Of a stretch of DNA of 21,055 nucleotides, positions 12,312 through 19,644 are shown one piece after another. This stretch comes from UBA11710 sp049287025. Lineage in GTDB: Bacteria; Patescibacteriota; Patescibacteriia; Magasanikbacterales; UBA922. Location of the stretch: positions 1-21,055 of the forward strand of contig JBAQFA010000046.1 in assembly GCA_049287025.1 (NCBI GenBank), given 5' to 3'. How positions within the stretch are numbered: position 1 is the stretch's first letter; every line of letters begins with the position of its first letter. The position numbers and the translations under genes are program-made. The notes beneath the pieces were generated by a model. The model did no database searches and had not been told where the DNA came from. It saw only the letters and a program-made list of their open reading frames with translations.

Positions 12312-12338
12312 TTAGCACTCACTATTATAGAGTGATAA
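12312..12338 (+). promoter_or_regulatory. CIRCE operator (HrcA binding site)
   Basis: TTAGCACTC (12312-12320), nine bases, GAGTGATAA (12330-12338). The consensus is TTAGCACTC-N9-GAGTGCTAA, so there is one mismatch in the right arm. Its position just downstream of the promoter and upstream of groES is the classical arrangement for repression by HrcA, with release on heat shock. hrcA itself is not in this window. Confidence 0.95.
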
Positions 12339-12436
12339 AAGCTTAAAAGGCTAGAAATGCTTGAAAAGCCAGAGAGGTTTGGTTGTAAAAAGCATTTTAG
12401 GCCTTTTAAGCCTTTAAGGCTTTTAAAGCATTTTTG
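12339..12436 (+). repeat. Inverted tandem-word element in the groES leader
   Basis: The left part (12340-12376) has words such as AAGCTTAAAAGGC and GCTTGAAAAGCC. The right part (12387-12430) has complementary AGGCCTTTTAAGCC and AAGGCTTTTAAAGC. It starts right after CIRCE and ends one base before the groES ATG. Confidence 0.8.
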
Positions 12437-12437
12437 T

Positions 12438-12728
12438 ATGAATATAAAACCATTAGGCGACCGAGTACTGGTCAAACCAATTAAAGAGGAAGAAGTGACT
12501 GCCTCTGGTATTTTATTACCAGAAACAGTTGATAAAGAAAAAAAGATGGAGGGCGAAGTAGTAGCTATTGGTCCAGGAAAACTTTTAGAAAATGGATCTA
12601 GAGCTATGATGGAAGTAAAAGTCGGTGACAAAGTGATTTTTGAAAAATGGGGTGGGGAAGAAGTGAAGGTGGGGAAAGAGGAATATAAGATTTTATCTCA
12701 AGATAAAATTCTCGCGGTAATTGAATAA
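12438..12728 (+). CDS. groES: Co-chaperonin GroES
   Basis: Ten-kDa ring-forming lid of the GroEL folding chamber. 96 residues, standard length. It begins MNIKPLGDRVLVKP, the family's conserved N-terminus, followed by the mobile loop EEVTASGILLPETV that binds GroEL. VVAIGPG and the roof/beta region VGDKVIFEKWGGEEVK follow, ending with YKILSQDKILAVIE. The frame is open upstream to 12357, but that extension encodes only the tandem words, so ATG 12438 is the start. It is controlled by the CIRCE site and forms an operon with groEL, separated by 115 bases filled mostly by another inverted-word element. Confidence 0.97.
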   Translation: MNIKPLGDRVLVKPIKEEEVTASGILLPETVDKEKKMEGEVVAIGPGKLLENGSRAMMEVKVGDKVIFEKWGGEEVKVGKEEYKILSQDKILAVIE

Positions 12729-12749
12729 TCTGTTTTATTTATTAAGTTA

Positions 12750-12840
12750 GGGCTGACAAAGCTAACAAAGCTGACAAGGCTTACAAACTAAGTGTTTGCC
12801 TTGTAAGCATGGTAAGCCTTGTAGGCCTTGTAAGCATTTT
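12750..12840 (+). repeat. Inverted tandem-word element between groES and groEL
   Basis: Left arm 12750-12787 has GCTGACAAA, GCTAACAAA, GCTGACAAG, GCTTACAAA. Right arm 12799-12837 has CCTTGTAAGC, ATGGTAAG, CCTTGTAGG, CCTTGTAAGC. The right arm ends about seven bases before the groEL ATG. A long hairpin inside the operon could alter the groES:groEL ratio. Confidence 0.85.
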
Positions 12841-12843
12841 ATT

Positions 12844-14478
12844 ATGGCTAAACAAATTAAATTTAATGATGACGCCCGCCAAGCTTTGGTGCGAGGCGTA
12901 GACATTTTGGCTAACACAGTCAAAATTACTCTTGGTCCAAAAGGACGCAATGTAGTATTGGATAGAGGTTATGGCGCACCAACTATTACTAAAGATGGCG
13001 TGACTGTAGCCAAAGAAATTGAAGTGGAAGACAAATTTGAAAATGTAGGAGTAGAACTTGTAAAAGAAGTCGCTTCTAAAACCAATGATGATGTGGGCGA
13101 TGGTACAACTACTGCCACAGTTTTGGCGCAAGCCATTGTCAAAGAAGGTTTGAAAAATGTGACAGCTGGGGTAAATGCCGTAGCTTTAAATCGAGGACTT
13201 CACAAAGCAACTGAAGCGATTGTGAATGAATTGAAAAATAAAATTTCTAAAAAAGTTGAAATGGATGAAATTGCTGATGTGGCAGCTATCTCAGCCAATG
13301 ACCGAGAAATTGGTGAAAAGATTGCGGCGGCTATGAAAGAAGTGGGTAATGATGGCGTGATTACAGTAGAAGAATCTCAATCTTTTGGTATGGAAATTGA
13401 AACCGTAAAAGGTATGCGATTTGATAAGGGTTATGTCTCTCCATACATGGTGACCAATGCTGATCGTATGGAAGCAGAATATGAAGATCCATATATTTTA
13501 ATTACTGATAAAAAAGTTTCTTCAGTCGAAGAAATTTTACCAGTGTTGGAAAAAGTGGCGCAAAGTGGTAAGAAAGAATTAGTTATTATTGCTGAAGAAG
13601 TAGAAGGGCAGGCTTTGGCGACTTTTGTAGTGAATAAATTGCGTGGAACATTCAATGTGCTCGCCGTAAAAGCTCCAGGCTTTGGTGATAGACGCAAAGA
13701 AATGTTGCAAGACATTGCTGTACTCACTGGTGCAAAAGTTATTACCGAAGAAGTGGGTTTGAAATTGGAAAATACAGAACTTGTGGATTTGGGTCGGGCT
13801 CGGAAAATTACTGCAACCAAAGATAACACTACAGTAGTGGAAGGAAAAGGCGAAGAACAGTCAATTAAAGATCGTGTGTCTCAAATTAGAAAATTGATTG
13901 AACAAACTGATTCTGATTTTGATAAAGAAAAATTACAAGAACGTTTGGCCAAATTGGCTGGTGGTGTAGCTGTCATAAAAGTTGGTGCGGCTACAGAAAC
14001 CGAAATGAAAGAAGTAAAACATCGGATTGAAGATGCTGTGGGTGCAACCAAAGCGGCCATTGACGAGGGCGTAGTGCCAGGTGGTGGAGTCGCTTTAGTT
14101 CGCGCGATTAGTGCTTTGGATAATTTGCAACTTGATGATGAAGAAATGGTGGCAGTCGGAATTTTAAAACGCGCTTTGGAAGAACCTTTGCGGTTGATTG
14201 CCCAAAATGCTGGCTATGATGGATCAGTTGTGGTTAACGAGGTGAAAAAGAATTCTGGTAATTTTGGTTTTAATGCTGCAACTGGAAATTATGAAGATAT
14301 GGTGACTGCTGGTATTATTGATCCTACCAAAGTGACACGCAGTGCTTTACAAAATGCTGTCTCAATTGCTGGTATGTTCCTAACTACCGAAGCTGTAATT
14401 ACAGATTTACCAAAGAAAGAAGAAACACAGATGCCGATGGGTGGCGGAATGGGTGGTATGGGCGGGGGAATGTACTAA
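12844..14478 (+). CDS. groEL: Chaperonin GroEL (HSP60)
   Basis: ATP-driven double-ring chaperonin that encloses unfolded proteins with GroES. 544 residues, full length. Visible marks are ITLGPKGRNVVLD (nucleotide-binding, about 28-40), GDGTTTAT (85-92, with the catalytic Asp), the apical domain (about 190-375), GGVAVIKVGA and VVPGGGVAL of the returning equatorial domain, and the flexible GGM tail ending GGMGGGMY. No damaged motif is seen. The start is ATG 12844 (MAKQIKFND); the frame runs upstream into the repeat arm without homology. GC and codon use look like the other core genes. It is the second gene of the CIRCE-controlled operon, ending at the terminator at 14521. Confidence 0.98.
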   Translation: MAKQIKFNDDARQALVRGVDILANTVKITLGPKGRNVVLDRGYGAPTITKDGVTVAKEIEVEDKFENVGVELVKEVASKTNDDVGDGTTTATVLAQAIVKEGLKNVTAGVNAVALNRGLHKATEAIVNELKNKISKKVEMDEIADVAAISANDREIGEKIAAAMKEVGNDGVITVEESQSFGMEIETVKGMRFDKGYVSPYMVTNADRMEAEYEDPYILITDKKVSSVEEILPVLEKVAQSGKKELVIIAEEVEGQALATFVVNKLRGTFNVLAVKAPGFGDRRKEMLQDIAVLTGAKVITEEVGLKLENTELVDLGRARKITATKDNTTVVEGKGEEQSIKDRVSQIRKLIEQTDSDFDKEKLQERLAKLAGGVAVIKVGAATETEMKEVKHRIEDAVGATKAAIDEGVVPGGGVALVRAISALDNLQLDDEEMVAVGILKRALEEPLRLIAQNAGYDGSVVVNEVKKNSGNFGFNAATGNYEDMVTAGIIDPTKVTRSALQNAVSIAGMFLTTEAVITDLPKKEETQMPMGGGMGGMGGGMY

Positions 14479-14520
14479 CACGGAGATAAGGAAGAAACGG
14501 ATTACACGGAACAAATTTTA

Positions 14521-14555
14521 AGACGCTCTCAGTGATGGGGGCGTCTTTTTTATTT
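14521..14555 (+). terminator. Intrinsic terminator after groEL
   Basis: AGACGCTCTC (14521-14530) pairs with GGGGGCGTCT (14537-14546), 10 bp with two G-U pairs, six-base loop, then TTTTTTATTT. Confidence 0.9.
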
Positions 14556-14574
14556 GATTTTTTTGTTGTTTTAA

Positions 14575-14580
14575 TATAAT
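14575..14580 (+). promoter_or_regulatory. -10 element TATAAT before the 14592 gene
   Basis: A perfect TATAAT only 11 bases from the ATG, so the transcript would have a leader of about five bases or none. The -35 region (TTTGAT at 14553-14558, 16-base spacer) is weak. Confidence 0.5.
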
Positions 14581-14591
14581 ATTACTACACT

Positions 14592-15083
14592 ATGTTAGAA
14601 TCACTAACCAATTTTTTTGCACAATTTCCACCAGAGTTGGCTACACTGTTAATCGCTATGACACCAATTGGTGAGTTGCGGGCAGCTTTACCAATTGGCA
14701 TTGCAGTTTATCATTTGCCGATTTGGCAGGTTTTTGTTTTATCAGTCGTTGGCAATATGATTCCAGCCACGATTATTTTGTTATTTGCTCCAGCCTTTCA
14801 TAAATATTTAGAAAAAAGTCAGGGTCGGCTTCATAAATTATGGTCAAAATATTTGGCTAGGGCACAAAAAAAGTTTGCCCATGATTATGCTAAGTGGGGT
14901 TTGATTGGTTTGGCAATTTTTGTAGGAATTCCTCTACCTATGACTGGAGCGTGGACTGGAGCAGTGGCGGCTTTTGTTTTTGGTTTACCATTTAAAAAAG
15001 CTTGGTGGGCGATTTTTTTGGGTGTGGTTGGTGCGGGGATAATTGTGACGGTGATGACCGTGGGGATTGGTGCGGTGTTGTAG
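14592..15083 (+). CDS. Small multidrug export-type membrane protein (PF06695-like)
   Basis: 163 residues with four or five hydrophobic helices. The conserved TPIGELRAALPIGI (about residues 24-37) and IPLPMTGAWTGAVAA (about 116-130) segments, roughly 90 residues apart, are the two signature re-entrant-like motifs of the 'putative small multi-drug export protein' family. These resemble the halves of DedA/SNARE-associated transporters. A basic cytoplasmic loop (about 72-100) lies between them. The drug-export name rests on weak evidence in the family; lipid or ion transport is equally possible. It has a very short predicted leader. The stop codon overlaps the second copy of the 45-bp repeat. Confidence 0.82.
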   Translation: MLESLTNFFAQFPPELATLLIAMTPIGELRAALPIGIAVYHLPIWQVFVLSVVGNMIPATIILLFAPAFHKYLEKSQGRLHKLWSKYLARAQKKFAHDYAKWGLIGLAIFVGIPLPMTGAWTGAVAAFVFGLPFKKAWWAIFLGVVGAGIIVTVMTVGIGAVL

Positions 15084-15176
15084 ACATAAGACTTAGGACA
15101 TAAGACATATGAGTGATATTGAAAAACGGAGAAAAAATTAATAAATCTTAAGTCTTAGGTCTTATACCTTAAGTCT
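15082..15176 (+). repeat. Inverted tandem-word element, copy 2 (ATAAGAC family)
   Basis: The first 45 bases are identical to 4699-4743. The right arm 15146-15176 has AATCTTAAGTCTTAGG and TCTTATACCTTAAGTCT words, ending eight bases before the prfB ATG. Between the arms the two copies differ, so only the left arms are preserved exactly. Confidence 0.9.
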
Positions 15177-15184
15177 GAAAAAAT

Positions 15185-16285
15185 ATGGAAATGCACGATT
15201 TGGTAAAAAATTTAGAAATTTTAAATAAAAAACTTGTAGATTTACAGGCGATGTTGAAGTTGGAAGAAAAAAAATCAGAAATTCAAAAATTAGAAACAGA
15301 AATGAATGAACCAAATTTTTGGAATGATCAGATGAAGGCAAGTAAAGTCGGCAAGCGTCTTAGTTATTTGCAAAATGAACAAAATAAATGGCTGGAATTA
15401 ACTAAGGAAGTAAAAGATTTGTTGGAAATGGCGCAAATGGATGAAGCTGATAAGAGTGTAAATTTGCGTGAGGACATTGAAAAGCAATTTAATAAATTAA
15501 CCAAAGAAATTTCTGAATTAGAGTTTCATACTTTGATGAGTGAAAAGTATGATGATCACAATGCGATTGTGGCCATTCACTCTGGTAGTGGTGGCACTGA
15601 AGCCCAAGATTGGGCCGAGATGCTCATGCGGATGATTTTTCGTTATTGTGAAAAGAAGGGTTGGCAGACAACTTTGTTTGATGAATCACGCGGGCAAGAA
15701 GCAGGTATCAAATCAGTCGTGTTTAGAGTAGAAGGTGACTATGCTTATGGTCATCTGAAATCCGAACATGGCACACATCGTCTAGTTCGCATTTCTCCAT
15801 TTGATGCCGAGAAAATGCGCCACACTTCTTTTGCTTTGATAGAAGTAATTCCGGAAATGGAAGAATCAGAAATGGTAGAGATTGATCCAAAGGAATTACG
15901 GATTGATACTTTTATGTCTGGCGGAAAAGGCGGACAATCAGTCAACACCACTTATTCAGCCGTGCGGATTGTTCATATCCCGACTGGCACAACTGTGCAA
16001 TGTCAGAACGAACGTTCACAACAACAAAATAAAGAAGTAGCCTTAAGAATTTTACAATCAAAGTTACAAAAAATTCAAGAAGAAAAAGATGAAGCTGATA
16101 AACAAAAATTACGTGGCGAGTACAAGTCACCAGAATGGGGAGCCCAGATTCGGTCTTATGTATTACACCCATATCACATGGTAAAAGATTTACGAAGTGA
16201 TTATGAAACGACGGATGATGTGGCCGTGTTGGAAGGAAATCTAGATGAACTTGTAGAGGCTTTTTTGAGATGGAGGAAGAAATAA
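15185..16285 (+). CDS. prfB: Peptide chain release factor 2 (RF2)
   Basis: Recognises UAA and UGA stop codons and triggers peptide release on the ribosome. 366 residues, normal length. The helical domain 1 is at about 1-110. The anticodon-mimic SPF is at 204-206 (VRISPFD), which marks RF2 rather than RF1. The catalytic GGQ is at 249-251 in SGGKGGQSVNTT. The residue after GGQ is Ser, where E. coli RF2 has His. The frame is continuous through the position of the E. coli +1 frameshift site, so there is no programmed frameshift autoregulation. Either ATG 15185 or ATG 15191 could start it; I keep the first. The enzyme's presence agrees with the use of TGA stops in neighbouring genes. Confidence 0.97.
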   Translation: MEMHDLVKNLEILNKKLVDLQAMLKLEEKKSEIQKLETEMNEPNFWNDQMKASKVGKRLSYLQNEQNKWLELTKEVKDLLEMAQMDEADKSVNLREDIEKQFNKLTKEISELEFHTLMSEKYDDHNAIVAIHSGSGGTEAQDWAEMLMRMIFRYCEKKGWQTTLFDESRGQEAGIKSVVFRVEGDYAYGHLKSEHGTHRLVRISPFDAEKMRHTSFALIEVIPEMEESEMVEIDPKELRIDTFMSGGKGGQSVNTTYSAVRIVHIPTGTTVQCQNERSQQQNKEVALRILQSKLQKIQEEKDEADKQKLRGEYKSPEWGAQIRSYVLHPYHMVKDLRSDYETTDDVAVLEGNLDELVEAFLRWRKK

Positions 16286-16293
16286 ATTATTTT

Positions 16294-16397
16294 AATTATA
16301 CTAATTATTCTAATTAACCTAAATAATGTCTAATACTTAAATTTGACATTGGAGTTTTTTTAGAATAATTAGAGTAATTAGGTCAATTAGAATAATT
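16294..16397 (+). repeat. Inverted tandem-word element, copy 1 (TAATTAGAATAAT family)
   Basis: Left arm 16294-16322 is identical over 29 bases to 19504-19532. The right arm 16360-16397 has TTAGAATAATT, AGAGTAATTAGG and CAATTAGAATAATT and runs up to the tsaC ATG. The centre holds AATGTC...GACATT (6 bp) followed by GGAGTTTTTTT, which could act as a weak terminator after prfB. Confidence 0.9.
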
Positions 16398-17012
16398 ATG
16401 AAAATTATTAGCAAAAAACAAGCTTTAGATTACTTCAAATCTGGTAAAACCATCGTTTTTCCAACTGAAACAAGTTATGGCCTGGGTTGTGATGCAACCA
16501 ATCAAGAAGCCGTGGATAGAATTTTTAAAATTAAAGGCCGGAGAAATGATAAACCTTTGTTAGTGGTGGTGCCAACAGTAGAAATGGCAAAAGAATATTT
16601 GGAATGGTCAGTGTTGCTACAAAATTTGGCAGATAAGTATTGGCCTGGTGCATTGACGGTCGTTGGTAAAGGAAAAAGGAAAAAGGAAAAAGGAAAAAGT
16701 AGTGAGTTGGTGAATGGCGTAATTTCAAAAGACGGTACAGCAGCAGTTCGCGTTTCAAATGCAGACATACCAAAATATTTGTCAGAAAAATTAAATCGGC
16801 CAGTGGTAGCAACTTCGGCCAATTTGGCAGATGTTGGTGATGTGTATGATGCAGCTGAAATAATTAAAATGTATGAAGGTAAAGATTGGCAACCGGATGT
16901 AATTATTGATAATGGAATTTTACCAAAGAATCCACCCACGACAATTGTAAGTGTGGTTGGGGAAGAACTGAAAGTGTTGCGACAAGGGGCTGTACAAGTT
17001 GAAAGTTTGTAA
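16398..17012 (+). CDS. tsaC: Threonylcarbamoyl-AMP synthase (TsaC/YrdC/Sua5)
   Basis: Makes threonylcarbamoyl-AMP from threonine, bicarbonate and ATP, the first step of t6A37 tRNA modification. 204 residues, the short YrdC form. Motifs: FPTETSYGLGCDA (21-33), KIKGRRNDKPLLVVV (44-58), WPGALTVV (82-89) and VVATSANLAD (136-145). A lysine-rich insert, GKGKRKKEKGKSS (90-102), is encoded by a four-unit GGAAAAA tract and lies where related enzymes have a short loop between strands. The last residues (VESL-stop) are encoded by the 37-bp repeat also found after yidC. SANLAD replaces the usual SAN(x)SG. The partners tsaB, tsaD and tsaE are not in the window. Confidence 0.93.
   Translation: MKIISKKQALDYFKSGKTIVFPTETSYGLGCDATNQEAVDRIFKIKGRRNDKPLLVVVPTVEMAKEYLEWSVLLQNLADKYWPGALTVVGKGKRKKEKGKSSELVNGVISKDGTAAVRVSNADIPKYLSEKLNRPVVATSANLADVGDVYDAAEIIKMYEGKDWQPDVIIDNGILPKNPPTTIVSVVGEELKVLRQGAVQVESL
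16671..16698 (+). repeat. In-gene heptamer tract (GGAAAAA)x4
   Basis: Four perfect 7-base units inside tsaC, encoding a Lys/Arg/Gly-rich loop after the WPGALTVV strand. A tract this pure is a likely slippage site. Confidence 0.95.
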
Positions 17013-17032
17013 AGTTATAAAGTTTATAAAGT
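16996..17032 (+). repeat. 37-bp repeat, copy 2 (TATAAAGTT family)
   Basis: Identical to 8172-8208. It covers the last five codons of tsaC (V-E-S-L-stop and part of the Q-V codons) and part of the gap to the MFS gene. Confidence 0.92.
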
Positions 17033-17068
17033 TGTGATTGAAATATTGTTGAATGTTATTTGATATTT

Positions 17069-18280
17069 ATGGATGATATAAGAAAGAAAAAATTAGAAAA
17101 GAATTTTGGCCGGATGTTTTGGATTCAGGCTTTTTCTAATCTAAAAGTTATTAATGTGATTGGCACATTATTTTTTTTATATCGTGGTTTAAGTCTATCA
17201 GAATTATTTTATATTTCCGCAATTTGGGGAATAGTGAGTGTTTTATCAGAAATACCTTCTAGTTATTTGGCTGATCGTTGGGGGAGAAAGAAGACAATGA
17301 TTCTCGGAGTTTTGTTTTCACTGGTCCATTGGATTTTATTAATTTTTGCGCATGATTTTATTGTATTTTTGATTGCCTTTATTTTTGCCTCTGTTCAATA
17401 TTCATTTTTTTCTGGGACAGACGATGCTTTGGTCTATGATACCAATCGTGAGCTGGGGCATAGTGATGGTGGTCTCAAACGATTGGGCAAGTTGTATTCG
17501 GCCAAGAGTGTTTTTAAAATTATTGCACCTTTGATTGGAGCGCTGATTGCTAAAGATTTGTTAGAATGGCAATTTTTAGTTATTATTGGTATAGATATAG
17601 TGGCTACGATATTAGCTTTTATCTTTGCTTTGTTATTGACTGAACCAAATCATTATATGGATTTGGAAGAGATGGAAGCTGGGGTAATGAAAGATGCTTG
17701 GAAATTGATAAAATCTGATCCATTAATTTTTCGCGCTATGATTAGTCGGGCCCTGGCCTTTTTATCCATGTTTGTAGTTTGGCGTTTTCATCAAAAGTTT
17801 TTTATTGATGTTAAATTACCAATTATTTGGCTAGGTATTTCTTGGTCAATAATTCATGCGATTAATTTTTTTTATAATCAAAATATTGAAAAATTTATTG
17901 ACAAAAATTTACTCCAGAAAAAAATTAATTTATTAAATTTGTTAGTTTTTTTTAGCATTGCTTTGTTTGTCATTGGTTTGTATTTTCCTTTTAATAAATA
18001 TGTATTTTTATTTTTGTATAGTGTGACAGTTTTGTTAGAAATGTCGCGCTGGCCATTGTATGCCGAATTTTATAATCGCAAGAGTAAATCATTCAATCGG
18101 TCTACGACTTTATCATTGGCTAATTTTGTCAAAGGTTTTTTGGACCCAATAATTTTATTAGTGGCCGCTGTCTTGGTAGCCAAAAATATTAATTATGTGT
18201 TTGTTTGGTCCTTGCTTTTGGCCTTGATTCCAGTATTATTTTTTAGATTATCAAAAGATTTACAAAGTAAAAGTAGTTGA
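17069..18280 (+). CDS. Major facilitator superfamily transporter
   Basis: 403 residues with 12 predicted transmembrane helices in two halves of six. The MFS motif A between helices 2 and 3 is present as YLADRWGRKKTM (about residues 69-80). The acidic pair in FFSGTDDALVYD, near helices 4-5, resembles the motif in a group of poorly characterised MFS permeases of Firmicutes and Patescibacteria. Substrate unknown. I take the ATG at 17069; a TTG at 17060 would add three residues. Its leader begins inside the 37-bp repeat that ends tsaC, so it may be co-transcribed with tsaC. Confidence 0.88.
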   Translation: MDDIRKKKLEKNFGRMFWIQAFSNLKVINVIGTLFFLYRGLSLSELFYISAIWGIVSVLSEIPSSYLADRWGRKKTMILGVLFSLVHWILLIFAHDFIVFLIAFIFASVQYSFFSGTDDALVYDTNRELGHSDGGLKRLGKLYSAKSVFKIIAPLIGALIAKDLLEWQFLVIIGIDIVATILAFIFALLLTEPNHYMDLEEMEAGVMKDAWKLIKSDPLIFRAMISRALAFLSMFVVWRFHQKFFIDVKLPIIWLGISWSIIHAINFFYNQNIEKFIDKNLLQKKINLLNLLVFFSIALFVIGLYFPFNKYVFLFLYSVTVLLEMSRWPLYAEFYNRKSKSFNRSTTLSLANFVKGFLDPIILLVAAVLVAKNINYVFVWSLLLALIPVLFFRLSKDLQSKSS

Positions 18281-18304
18281 TCTCTAGTCGAGATTATTAA
18301 TTAC

Positions 18305-18313
18305 TGTTATACT
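18305..18313 (+). promoter_or_regulatory. Extended -10 promoter for the DUF4015 gene
   Basis: TGTTATACT, the same extended -10 as at yidC, with no good -35. The ATG at 18322 is nine bases after the hexamer, so the predicted transcript is leaderless or nearly so. A weak hairpin, ATCTC/GAGAT at 18280-18294, lies just before it at the end of the MFS gene. Confidence 0.55.
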
Positions 18314-18321
18314 AATTTGGT

Positions 18322-19464
18322 ATGGTGAAACATCCAAAATTATATTTAATTATAGCTATTGGTCTTGGACTCTTGGCGAGTTTATTTATCTGTTGGCAAT
18401 GGGTAGAAACCAGTACAGCGCAGTCTTTATCAGCTTTGACTTTAAACAAAGTTGAAACAGTTGGGCGGGTTAAGTCAAAAACTATTATTGTTAAAGGTTT
18501 ATATTTAACAGCCTACTCGGCGGGCAATCCAAAAAAAATGGATGAGATTATAAAATTAATTGATGATACAGAATTGAATGCGGTCGTTATTGATATCAAA
18601 GATTATTCTGGTAAAGTTTTGTATGATAGTAATTTACTTTTGGTAAAAGAATTTGGCACAAAGGAAAATCGGCTGGGAGACGTAAAAAGTTTAATTAAAA
18701 AATTACACGAGCATAATATTTATGTGATTGGGAGGCTTACGGTTTTTCAAGATCCACTCTTGGCAAGTAAAAAACCGGAGTGGGCGATTAAATCTAAAAG
18801 TGGTGGCTCCGCCTCTTCGTCGGATAAATTATGGTTTGATAATAAAGGTTTAAATTGGGTAGACCCGACGCGAGTGGAAGTGTGGAATTATAATGTCGCT
18901 ATTGCCAAAGAAGCCGTTAGATTAGGGTTTGATGAAATTAATTTTGATTATGTCCGGTTCCCATCTGATGGTAATATGAAACTTGTAGTTTATAATACGG
19001 GGGGTGAACCAAAGTATGAAGTGATGCGCCGTTTCTATTCTTATCTTAATAATAAATTGAATAAAGAACCAGTTTGGATTTCACTAGATATGTTTGGCTA
19101 TGTAATGGAGCGAACTGATGATATGAATATAGGACAACGTTTGGTAGATGCCGTAGATAATACTGATTATATTTGTCCTATGATGTATCCATCACATTAT
19201 TCCAAAAATTCTTTGGGACATGAGAATCCAGCTGAGATTCCAGGATTAATCATTGATAATGGCATGAAAAAAGGTTTACCAACTTTTGAAAATAAACGCG
19301 CCAAAGTGCGACCGTGGCTTCAAGCTTTTGATATTGGAGCCAAGTATTCTGATGGACCGAAAATTCGTGAACAAATTGATGCGGTAGAAAAATATGACAA
19401 TGCGGGGTGGTTACTTTGGAATGCGAGTAATAGATACACATCTGCTGGGCTGAAGATGGAGTGA
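18322..19464 (+). CDS. Membrane-anchored putative glycoside hydrolase (DUF4015)
   Basis: 380 residues. An N-terminal signal anchor (residues 7-27, LYLIIAIGLGLLASLFICWQW) puts the rest outside the membrane. The catalytic-like TIM-barrel starts near residue 58 with GLYLTAYSA. VVIDIKDYSGKV (88-99), IYVIGRLTVFQDP (133-145) and the hallmark GFDEINFDYVRFPSDG (202-217) are conserved in DUF4015 proteins, which are distantly related to GH13/GH-type barrels. WISLDMFGYV and DYICPMMYPSHY are the later strands. Acidic residues in strand ends (D91, E205, D209) are candidates for catalysis. The substrate, possibly a cell-surface polysaccharide, is unknown. Confidence 0.85.
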   Translation: MVKHPKLYLIIAIGLGLLASLFICWQWVETSTAQSLSALTLNKVETVGRVKSKTIIVKGLYLTAYSAGNPKKMDEIIKLIDDTELNAVVIDIKDYSGKVLYDSNLLLVKEFGTKENRLGDVKSLIKKLHEHNIYVIGRLTVFQDPLLASKKPEWAIKSKSGGSASSSDKLWFDNKGLNWVDPTRVEVWNYNVAIAKEAVRLGFDEINFDYVRFPSDGNMKLVVYNTGGEPKYEVMRRFYSYLNNKLNKEPVWISLDMFGYVMERTDDMNIGQRLVDAVDNTDYICPMMYPSHYSKNSLGHENPAEIPGLIIDNGMKKGLPTFENKRAKVRPWLQAFDIGAKYSDGPKIREQIDAVEKYDNAGWLLWNASNRYTSAGLKME

Positions 19465-19503
19465 TTATCGAATTAGTTAATACGGATTTTTTAAAAAGTT
19501 TAA

Positions 19504-19641
19504 AATTATACTAATTATTCTAATTAACCTAATTGACCTAAATAATTTCCAATGTCTAAAAAATCGAAAATTATTTTGTTATTTATCTTTTAGGCATTAT
19601 TTAGAATAATTAGTATAATTAGGTTAATTAGAATAATTCAA
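19504..19641 (+). repeat. Inverted tandem-word element, copy 2 (TAATTAGAATAAT family)
   Basis: Left arm 19504-19545 begins with the 29 bases shared with 16294-16322. The right arm 19600-19638 contains both 20-base halves of the reverse complement of the left arm, in swapped order. It runs to within seven bases of the rsmA ATG. The ~55-base centre differs from copy 1. Confidence 0.92.
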
Positions 19642-19644
19642 ATT

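Noticed and set aside
12357..12437. Longer GroES start at 12357
   Set aside because: The extra residues are encoded entirely by tandem words; MNIKPLGDRVLVKP from 12438 is the family N-terminus. The same reasoning rejects 12796 for GroEL.
15185..15300. Programmed +1 frameshift in prfB
   Set aside because: The frame is continuous from the start codon, with no CTTTGA-like slip site or internal UGA.
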